Assembly: GCF_004027225.2 (NCBI RefSeq)
Contig: NC_044289.2
Span: forward strand, 7,181,761 to 7,245,760
From: Strigops habroptila
Lineage: Eukaryota > Chordata > Aves > Psittaciformes > Psittacidae
DNA: 64,000 nt
Direction of reading: 5' to 3'
The notes beneath the pieces were generated by a model. The model did not search any database. It worked only from the letters and a program-made list of their open reading frames with translations, and was not told where the DNA came from. A program made the position numbers and the translations under genes. Below, in pieces: positions 50,274 through 61,100 of the stretch (positions within the stretch are counted from its first letter, which is position 1; each line of letters begins with the position of its first letter).

Positions 50274-50292
50274 TCTGGCGCCCTCTGCAGAT
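50274..50292 (-). promoter_or_regulatory. CTCF-like binding motif
   Basis: On the minus strand this reads ATCTGCAGAGGGCGCCAGA; the AGAGGGCGC core and its flanks closely match the vertebrate CTCF consensus. It lies about 590 bp upstream of the MC3R start codon. Motif match only, with no evidence of binding. Confidence 0.45.
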
Positions 50293-53200
50293 ACCGAAAA
50301 GAATGGATTTACCTTTAGATTGGCAAGAAGAACGGGATTTTTATGCAGAACTTTATGGCTGTTTTGGACAGGTGGGTCCTGCCTATTTTGTCAGACAGCT
50401 AAGGGTGCTCTGTGTCTGGAGTGCCTGCACGCTGTTCTGGCTTCTGTCCCACGGATTCTCTCCTGCCTGGAGCCAGAGCTCTTCTTGCCTGGCTCAAATG
50501 AGCTGGCTGAGCACTGAGCTGAGTCCATAAAAGCGTCTCTTGAGGCTGTCCTGGCCTCACTCAGGCTTTGACCTTGTGATAAAAACAGCTTGAGGGCAAG
50601 CTGTAGCACAGATTGGGTGCGGGTGCAAATAATACGCCTAGTTGCTGTGATGCTCTGAAGGTTGTCTTCAGCTAGGTCATACTGGTTTTATCAGAGATGA
50701 GCTCCCAGAGGTTTCATTTCTTACCCACAAATGCTTTGGGTTTTGTTTGTTTATTTTGCTTGCTCACCAGTGAAGCAAAGGGTGGGTGTGCCATGAAGCT
50801 CCAGCTCTACGGAAGGATGTCAGCCAGCCTAAAGCCTTAACAAGCTCTGGCAAGTTGATCCTCCTCTGCCTCCCATTCTCCCTGCCTGCACAAGTGTGAA
50901 CTGCTGTACTGGCAAAGAAGGGCCATCCCAGGAGAGCCAGAGCTTAAGCTGGTTATTAGACCAATTACATGGAAGTTAAATGCAAATTATTTTTAACCGA
51001 ACTTCTAAACCATCTCTGGCAGCTCTGGCCTCAGGGGCAGAATTCTTCGAGGTCAAGTGCCATAGTTAAACTTCTTTTCTTATTTTATTACTTTTTAAAT
51101 ACTGTCACTCAGCTAATGAGAATGGACTCCTAATGTTGGCCTAGGTTTCTCAGTAGCACCTGCAACAGCCTGAAGCCTTCTGAACTAACTGCTCTTGAAC
51201 ATTTTCCCTTAAATCTCCGAAAAGTCCTTTATTCCTAAGAGTAAATGATGGGTTTGTGGTAGTGCTCCAATATCAGACTTATTTTGACAAAGGTTCTTGT
51301 AATCTTCCTGGGCAGTTTATGTAGACACAGAGCTGTGGGATGAGTTTTTCTGTCCCAGCGTGTTATCGGGTTGCTGGGTCTGTCTCCAGTGTTTCAGCAG
51401 GCCAATATATCCTTCAGCAACAGTAATAGAATTGCTGAGCAGCTAGAAACCTATGCTGGAGAAATGAAATATGTTTCCATGTGCCCTTTCCTCATTTATT
51501 TACTCTTTCAAAGTTAATCTTTCTCCCTGGCAGCTGCTCTTTCTCACAGGAGCCCCCCCTGTGATAACTGATCATTACTGGAATTGCGCTGATTTGAAGC
51601 CTATGCAGGAAGAGGCTGGTTTTCAGTTATCATATATTAACAGGAAGCATAAGGTAGCTTTTTCTTGCACATAATTAACTCAGACTATGTATCTGTAGTG
51701 AATTTACCTTGACTTTTGGTTCTGAAAGTGCTTGCTGTATACTTCATGACTCATGTTATTGCAGAAGTACTTTAGAATCAAAATCACACAGTGCAATGTG
51801 TGCTAATGTACAGCATTTCTAATACAAGTTTCTTAAATTACAAAGTCATAAATATTTTCCAGATGTACTTTGAGCAAAATTATTATCATGCACCCACAAG
51901 TCAATATCAAGAGGCAACAAAACTCAGATTCAGACTCCAGATGCTAATTTGCAAGGACAATATCCAGTTCAGTAATTTTAATGCGAAAAAAATAGCTGGG
52001 GGCGTGCCCACCAAGTTGTCCACTTAAAATTTTAAAGATCTTGATTTGTTTCTCGAAGTCTCTCCCTCAATTCACAGTGATATACTTTAAAGCAGACAGC
52101 TTAAAAGAGCAATCTATGTCTCTCCCATGCAGTGCCTAATGACAGCTTTCTCGAACTGACAGAGTGCATGCCAAATAGTGATTTCAAGACATAATGACTA
52201 TCATTGGCTTTGTAAAAGTTGTCTTTCCATCCGAGGAGGAGCCTGTGATTAAAAGGCTGGGCACATGTGTTTCCCTGACAGCTCTGTCTTTGAGTTCTGT
52301 CCTCTGAAGAGGCATGTGGAGGTTTTATCCTCCCAGGATGAGGACAGGACCAAAGGCAGAACTCCCATTCATGTCCCATTCATGCAGGAGACCTCACAAT
52401 GGAGGAATAGCATCCTCTGGTTTGGTTCTGCATTACCTGCTGATGGAGTGGCTCCGCTTTTTAGGCCCTCACATGTTTACCAGCTCATGAGAATGATCTA
52501 CTTTTCAGTCCTGTCTTCCGATCTGACTAGTCTCAGCCATACACTGTATTAATCTTCTAAATACAGATTTCAGAGTGCTCCATTCTTTGTTGCCACAGTT
52601 TCTAAAGACTGGTACAGATTTCCCTGGGTTTCAGCTGAATCTGAGAATCAGAAGCATTAAATATGAGTTTCTGAATGTATCCGGCAGCAGAAATCGAGCC
52701 ACCATTTGCACTGAGATGCAATTTGAAGTAGAAATTGAACGTTATAGCCTGAAGTGGATTAATGGCACTAGTAGCTTTGCCATTAAGTGCTAAAAATAGT
52801 GGGCTAAAGCCTCATGTATGTGGTTGCAATTTCAAATTTACTGTAAGGTCTTTGCAAAAATGACAAGAAGCTGTGGTCGCACAAAAGACAGCAACAAGAT
52901 AGGTGTTGTTTTCCAAAAGTATGAAAAGATTTCTCTGCTCAGTGTTGGAAAACCTAAGTGATCTGAAATTTTGCAGCAGTGTACAATAAGTTGCTGCCCC
53001 TCAGCTGCCATTTCCTGCTTCGTTTCCAGAGATATAGTTACTGATAGTGTCTATTGCAGTGCAAACTAGACAGGTTGCTCTGATATCCACCTCAGTGGTG
53101 CAGTGAATTTGCTTCTTGGCAATTTCTCTATTACTTCTGCGGGGTGGCAACTTATTAAATGTTAAAAAAAGACATTCACATCCTCAATCTGCTGGAGAGC

Positions 53201-56200
53201 GAAGTCCACTTCTTTTGGGTAGGGAAGCAAAACCATGGCAATTTTTTGCTACCCAGAGCACTTAAAATGAAATAATTCCTGGTCTCGTTCTTCCCTCCAC
53301 CAAAACCTGGTGAAGAGAAAGTTTGAAGAGATATGAAGTGAGTGGGTGTACATGCCAAATTTTTCCTTTTGCTTAGCTGTTCCTGTCTCTTATACTCAAG
53401 TCCTTGAGGGGGAAACAAACTGTGCCTGGGCTGTGCTCAGGACTGTTATTCAGGGGAGGTATGTGACGGAAATCATGCGGGTTGAGTGGGACTAGTGAAG
53501 GTTTTGGATCTTTGTTTCATTGCTATTCCATAAATAGTCAGAAAGTGATATTTTTCTTAATTGGTGAGTAAAGTTCCCTTCTCACCTCTTGTTTTGGGCT
53601 TTACAGTCCATGAGTAATGTTACATTATATAGCCTTCACTGCAAATGTTGTGAGAGTATGTTTATTTGATACCCAGAGGGAAGTGTCATCTCTCTGCAGT
53701 GTTCCGTTATTCCTGGGACTTACAAAAGAAACTCACAGTTGTAATTGTCAACATTGTTTTTTAATCTTGCCGTGTGCTGTTTCTCTCCCTGTAGTTGCTA
53801 TGCAACTCATCTACTCTCTGTTTCTGATGACTTGTTCAAGTCACACAGCAGCTGGGGCCACAGGTCAGGGGAGAATAAGTTCGTGGGAAGGGAAAATATC
53901 TCTTGCAGCATTGAGTTTAGTCCCTTGCTCTGTCAGCTCTCGTTGGTAAATATATTACCTTTTTCTCATATTTTACTCTTTCAGCCTTCAGTCCCAAATC
54001 CCTGAACTATAGTTTTCCTCATAGATGATGAGGAATCTCTTTCACCAAGTGGGTGTGACTTTGATTCATTTAGACTATTGTATTTTAATGATCAAATAGA
54101 TGGTAAGAAATATTTGTGGTTTTGGATTCCAGAATTATCCTTCTCTTTTTCTGACAGTTTTTGTTAATGTATTTTCTTATGATGAATCTTCACACCCCCA
54201 AATTTTATAAAGGCAAGGGATGAATTTTATGCTTGTTTTACTTTGTGTTTTAGTTGAGAACTTAACCTCCTGTGCTCTGATTATACAGCAGTGCTCTTCA
54301 GCCCCCAGTGATTTACTGGAGGTGGATTGTGGAGGTAGTCTTCCGGGTCTGGCTTGCGTGAGCAATAGAAATCTTTTGAATGCACGTAGAGTTCAAAATT
54401 TGAGTTGGTTCTTTACACAGATACCAGCATTTTGTGCCTACTGGACTGACACCTACAAGTGCTACACTCTTTTAACTGTGGCCAGATTTGACAATATTTA
54501 GCAGTGGCCACCTCCTTTTGAAAGGGGTTCAGGGGAAAAAGCATTTTTTGTATTCTACAGATTACAGCTCTGGCCCAGCATGTGCAAGACGTATTTTCCT
54601 TTTCTTCGTTTGCCTGAAAAGATGAAAAAGTTTATCTTCAGATGCATGCTTTCATAATTTAAGCCTGTATTTGTCAGAGATTTGCATTCAAATTCTGGGC
54701 AGCATAAAACTTTCTGAACTAGCAGACCATTTCTTAAAAGTATTCTCTAGTACACAATTGCCATCAGTTTTGCTTGTCTGCCAGTGGCTGTCCTTCCCTG
54801 TTAGAGGCTTACAAACATAAAAATATTATCTAATCAATACACTGCTAATGGATGATACACATATTTCACTTCAAGCAGATTTAGCCTTAGGAGGATCATA
54901 AGCAGCCCTTTCTAACACGCCAGGGCAACACACCCCAAGCAAAAACATAAAAGGGTAAAAAGTAGGAATTCAGTATATCTAGATGTCTCACGTTGTTTAT
55001 CTCATTATTTTACCCTAAAATAAGTCCCTTTCTAAGAAATAAAGCACAATTAATGAAATATTTGCTGTGATGAAGTCAAAGTTCTAGCTGCTTTAACTAC
55101 CTGCAGAAATGAACCAGTTTAACTGGTAAAAACTTTAGTCATGTTTTACAAAGAAGATAATATTGTAAGATTTTTTTAAAATATTATTGTTCAGTTGTTT
55201 CTTTAATACTTGAACTATCTAATCTTCAGGGAAAGTTAAAAAGAGTAACTTCTACTGATACATGTAGATAATAGAGTTTTCTAGAGAGAATTCCGTTGTG
55301 ATATTTTTCAATGAAAGAGCTTTTTTAACACGTCAGGGTAATAGCTGATAAATGACTATAATTTTCCTTTATTTTCAGTTTTTTTAACACTAGTTTTTGC
55401 CAGAAAAAAATGAAAATTTTAGCAGAATTTAGAGAAGAGTGAAGAGTTGGTTGCTCTTACACAGCAGGTGATTATTACTGTCCTGCACTTCCAAGTAGCC
55501 AAAACGGTGAATGAAATGCTTTTGGAGACCTCTGCTCTTTTTTTTGACAGAAAAATATTCTATCTTAGCAATGCAAAGTACACTGGTTTTGAATTTTGTG
55601 CACGTTTTTGGGGTGCCCTTTATTTTACAAGCTTTGATTTGGAAATACCTGCAAACATGTCCTTGAATTCTCCATCTGGGCACTTCACCATGGCTGTTTC
55701 AGATGGTTAAGCGCTTTCTACTAAAATGTTTTTTTCTTGAATGTCTTTCTGAGAGCACTTTCAGCACTGTCAGATTCAAAGACTGCAGAATCACTTATGG
55801 TACTCGATATCAGAAGCAATATTGGAGAGAACAGTGTTCTTTTAAGACACTGTAGTTCATCCACTTCACAATTGTGTCCATAGGTAATCTAGCAACAGCT
55901 GAGGTCAATGGAAGATGTGTATGTCTGTTCCAGAATACTGGAAAAGATTTTCAATTGGAAGAGTAGTTCCTCACCTGACAAAACCATCTGAAACCCTTTA
56001 GAAGGCAATAGCATGAGCAGTTTGCATTATTTAGGTTGTGACCTGCTGAATATTCTTTCAAACCTGGCTGGAGCAAAAAACACCATTACTGAAAATGAAG
56101 AGACAGCGTTGTGATGAGGAAAAAGAAGATGAAATAGTGATTGTGATGAGATGGCTTTCAGATGAATGTTTCTATAATTTCAGCCAGTTAAAAGGTTAAT

Positions 56201-56989
56201 TTAAACAGACTTAACTTTTGGATATTTTATACGATTTTCCTTTTCATGAAAGGGTAGTAGGAGACAAAGCAGACCTGATTGCAAATCACTTACCAGCACC
56301 TGCAGGTGTTTTGTCATATTCAGAGATTTTAAGGGCTTGAGAATAACACAAAGTATCAGTTTTGTCGTCTCATTTACAGAGTGGAGAGACAAGCAGACGT
56401 GATTAAGCCAGCTGCGTTATGCTATTCAGCTTCATCATTGCCAAGTATCCTTGGAATATCTTCCTCATCTCCTGGAAGCTCTCATCTTAATAAACCTCAC
56501 TGCCCTGCAGCACCAGGGCAGAGCAGTGGATGCATTTGGCCTTTTAATGCCTAATAACCTAATCCTGCCTGACCTCATTCCTGGCACTGTAGATAACTGG
56601 AAGACTTTGAAGACCAGCATTTAAAGATGCTTTTACTTGAGCTGCTGTGGGTGAATGGATACTGACACAGATTGTTCTGCTAATGTTTAAAGCACCTTAG
56701 CTTGTTGCTGCACTTCGAGTCTGATGTTGCTTCCTTGCAGAAAAAAATGCTCGTATAAGAAAAACCCACAACCAGAAAAACTGAAGCATTTTTTCCTCCC
56801 CTGATGCTGCCGCTCCTCCCATACTAGAGATGGACTGTATGCTGTGTCTGTCGCCAGCCACTCCTACGCATGAAGCAGTACCATTTTCAGGCAGTTTAAA
56901 ATGTCTATTTGTGTATCTGCCCATCTGTGTATGGCTCCCCTTGAAGACTGCAAAAGAAATATTCTTGGCTGGCTAAGCCATCTTAGAGC

Positions 56990-57006
56990 AAAAAAAAAAA
57001 AAAAAA
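56990..57006. repeat. A17 homopolymer
   Basis: Seventeen consecutive A. No flanking retroposed sequence is recognisable, so it is listed as a simple repeat. Confidence 0.9.
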
Positions 57007-58160
57007 TGGATAAAGAAAGTGGGGGAAAACGTCCCACAAGTATTTACTTGGTTGTTATTTCCCATTTCAACATATGGGGTTTTCCTGAAATCCCTGGGAA
57101 AGTCCATCTGCTAAGTGGTTTCCTCTCTCTCAGTGAAGACAGTGATAAGAATGTTGGAACCTATCCTGTTATGTTAATTATTATTACTTTTGCCTTGTTC
57201 TTTTGTAGTCTTTTTGGGTTTGAAAGATACTGTCTTATGGTTGAAAAAAAATCTGCAGCAGTGCTTTATCAACATTGATTTTTGCAAATGATTCCTAGAG
57301 CAGAGGCAAACACCTCGTATTTTGGGGTAACTAGAAACAACAGCAAAGGCCGTTTTTGAGCTTGGAGTTGTTGCCCTTCAATAGAAAATAAATGGGACAT
57401 AAAGGCTTATCAGGGTTAGAGAAATTCCCTTTTCTAGATTCTGAAATTTGCCATATGAGCCAGTTTTTTTTTCAAGTAATGTTAAAATACACTGTGATTA
57501 TTGAATATTTTCTGTTAAAAACAGAATCTTCTTGATTTTTGAAAGTAAAGTATATTTGGAAAGCAAATGTTCATGAAATTTTCTATTATAGGAAAGAGAA
57601 GTGACAACCATTTAGTCTCATAGATTTATTGCTTCTTTTTTCTTATTCAGTTCAAGTGCAGCAAGTTATTTACCCATCTTTCTTTGTATTTTAAAAATAA
57701 CATATTTTTAGGTGTTTCTGAATAGCACATTTTCCCATCTGGCTTAAGATAAGCGAAGATTAAGTTTTTGTTTTCCTGAATATTGTGACAATATTCACAA
57801 CTTGTTGTAACGAAAGGATTACACCTATTGTTCATCTTGAACAACAACTGATGGCAGAAATAATAAAATTTCAGCTGAATTCACCAAGGATATTTTTGTT
57901 GACTGATAGAAACTACTCAGAAATTTTGTAACCTTGCTCTTCTAGGCCAGTGTCCCAGAGAATGCAGGTGCTGGAACACTAAAAAACCAATGAACCTCCC
58001 TCTTCCAATGACATTTAAAGGATATTTGTGGCTGCCGGACAAACATTTGCAGAGAGGCAGAGAGAACATTAAACCCTTCCTACTTCCAGTGCTTCCACTC
58101 ACGTTTAATCTCTGCCCTAGTGTTCCTTTTGTCTTATGGACTGGTTGTCATTAATTCATT

Positions 58161-58174
58161 TATATATATATATA
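58161..58174. repeat. TA dinucleotide repeat
   Basis: Seven consecutive TA units in AT-rich sequence; a short microsatellite. Confidence 0.9.
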
Positions 58175-61100
58175 GTGTCCATAATATTATAGGTATAATA
58201 TTTCTAAGGGTTTTTTTATGTGAGCCAATGCTGCCTTTCCTACTCCAAATAATAGCAACTTGAAAGGCTTGTGTGGATCATCTGGGGAGACTATGTGCTA
58301 ACAGGTTGCCCAGAGATCTGTCACTGCGAGAAATACACATCGCTGCCCAGTGAGTTATTTTTCTTTCACTGGCTAATTAAATGTCAGAGTAGGAATGGGA
58401 ATAAAATACTGCTTTTGCCTATTTGCAGTGGAGATATAAGATTTAATGCTACAAGTACCTCATTGCTGTATCTTAACCACAAGACACTTTTCTTTCCAGA
58501 AGTAGCTTTATATTCCGTCTCACTGTGAAAAGCAGAGAAGTAAGCTAATTCAGTCTGTGAGTCTCAGGTTTGTGTTTTCTTCTCTATAGCAGAGTAGCTA
58601 TTTTTCTTGAAACCTCTTCCTTCATTTTCTGTATTAGGTGGACAGCAGTGACTGAATATGGCCAAGCTCTGCAGACTCCCCCTTGCTCTTTCCACTGCAC
58701 AGCAAATGGCCTGATGATGAATAACGTGGTAACACCCAGGCTGGAATTTAAAAAGGCTTTTAGTAATAACCTGCCACGGCAAACATTGGTGGCTGTTGTT
58801 TCTATATAACAGCTGTAGCTAAAATTACAGAAGAGAGTGTAGCTGAGTGCGCCCTATATGGTAAAACAGAGGAAATGACGAATACTTTCTGGAGAGAAAA
58901 TTGTCAGGACAGGAGCTCCTTTCAGCTCTTGAGTTTTTTGCTGCTGCCTCTCAGGGCACTGCCTGCAGGTCTGTTTTCTCGGTGATGCGCTTTCAGAGAC
59001 GGTGCCAAAAGAGGCTGCCCAAAGCCACATTTGAGCACCAGATTTATTAGTTATTTTTAAAGCCAGCATCTAGGAATCTGGCTTGTGCTTACTTGTTTTA
59101 GTTACTGATAATAATAGCCCCCTCTTCAGAAAAGCTGGGCTTTCAGATGTGCTTGCTGAAGTTTTGGTGATTAACTGCCTTGCTTGAGCTTGAAATTACA
59201 CCACTACATGTTTATAGAAGGTGAGGATTTTAGTGAGCACTTAGTTATATTTTCAACGCTCCTGTTTAAAGCCTGCAACGACACTAAATGTGTGCGCAGA
59301 ACAGATAGACAGCTGCCTGCATGGTTTCAGCCAACAACAATCACTTAACGGTGGCTGTCTGTGGAAGCCTCTTGATTTATTTTTTCCCTGTGATTCACTG
59401 ACTAACAATGAAAACAGAGGATGTGACCATATTTAGGCTGTCCCTGCACGTGGTGCATTGGCCAGAACGAAGTGTGGGGACAGTGAGGAAGCAGCTGCCA
59501 TCTATTTTAATCTTTTTTAATATTGGCTTTTGACAAAACCAAAATACCTCTTTTGATTGAAATAAAGATTTAAGTTTCAAATGGAGGTTACAGGAGAAGA
59601 TGCATCCTTTTGTCATAGAGCTGCCTATAGGATGAAAAGGCTATCCATGGAGGACCTTTTCTTCCCAATCCTTTTACACATCATTATATGGGTGGTGCAG
59701 CCGTGTTCCACAGCTTTTAGAAAAACAACCTCACTGTTGCCCTCAGAGGCTATAAAAGGCCAGGATTGCTTCTGGTCTCCTTTTGATTCCTCACCCAATT
59801 TCTTGCAATTTCAAATCTTTCAGCATTTACTGCTTTCCTGTGCTGAGCCCCAGCCAGTCACGTGAGCTGGTGCACACCCTGGACACAGCCCCTACAGAGT
59901 CCATCATATTCTGACTTATCTCATTTAAACCACTATCTCATTTAAACCCTTATCTGTGGCCCTTCAAATTTAAACTGCTTTGATATCACTTTTTTGATAG
60001 CCTGAAATTAAGGAAGTGTCTGGTGCCATCTTGTGTCACAGAGGAGTAAATATAAAAGTTGTCATGTTTTCACTAATGTGGGGTTTTAACTTTTTTAGTT
60101 TTAGGGTGCATCGCTGGATGCAGCATGGGTGAGAACTGAAAGAGTACTAGAATTTTGCATGAAATATTTTGTAAGCAGTTGAAAAATGAGCTAAAATATG
60201 AATGGGTGTACTGTCACCAGCATCAGCAAAGCGTTCTTCACTCTAAAGCGCAGGCTGTGGGGCAAGCAGGTGTGAACACTCTTGGCTAAAGGCCATTGAG
60301 CTTCAACTAAACGCGAGAGAAACTGTTCATGGTACGTGCTGCTTCGTTTTCTGTTACTTCATCTTCAATTTACAAAGATGTCCTTGTCAGGGTTAGATCA
60401 CCTGGCAAAATCAGGCAATCACTTTACCTCTGTTCCTGCCATGGCCTCAATGGACTGCGGGAGGCAAAAGGGATGGATACGGTTGCCACTGCTGGGATAG
60501 GGGCAGCTTTCCTCTCCATTTTCTCCTCTCTCGAGGGGTTTAGGATGGTTGTCACTGTCACATTGAGCTGAACAGCAGGCTGGGATATCAGGTTCCTTCC
60601 TCCCTACTGAGCAGAGCCTCCAGAAGGATCAGGGCATCACGGAAATGCACGGGGAGCACTGCTCTGACGTTTCAACTGTTAATGTTTGTTGCACACCGTG
60701 GAAGCGCAAAGGAAATTGCTTAAGTAGATGAAGAACTATTATTTTTAGAAACCTGTGTGTTCTTTCTTTTTCTTTCTTAATGATAATGAAATATCAAAGG
60801 CGGAAAACTGCTGGAAATATTTTTTTTTCAAAATTCAGCATCTAAGTAGTTTGTGCATTACCAATTCACAAGGGAAGTACTAATAGCTCCGTGGCTAATT
60901 ACTGATTTGCTTTATTTATGTATCAAACTGCCACTACGCTTTGCAGAATGTATTGTTAGAAAGAAGTGAAAAATGAGAGAAAGATGAAATTCATTCCGGC
61001 TTTCTCAGATCTGGAGTGTGCTCTCCCTTGATGCTGCCAGGACAGGCTGGACCACTCTTTGGATACGAGTCTCAGTTCAACAGGAATATTTAAATGTAAT

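Noticed and set aside
50276-50290. TGGCGCCC resembling a retroviral primer-binding site before an ATG
   Set aside because: Only eight bases match, there is no LTR upstream and no retroviral protein downstream; a CTCF-like motif explains the sequence better.
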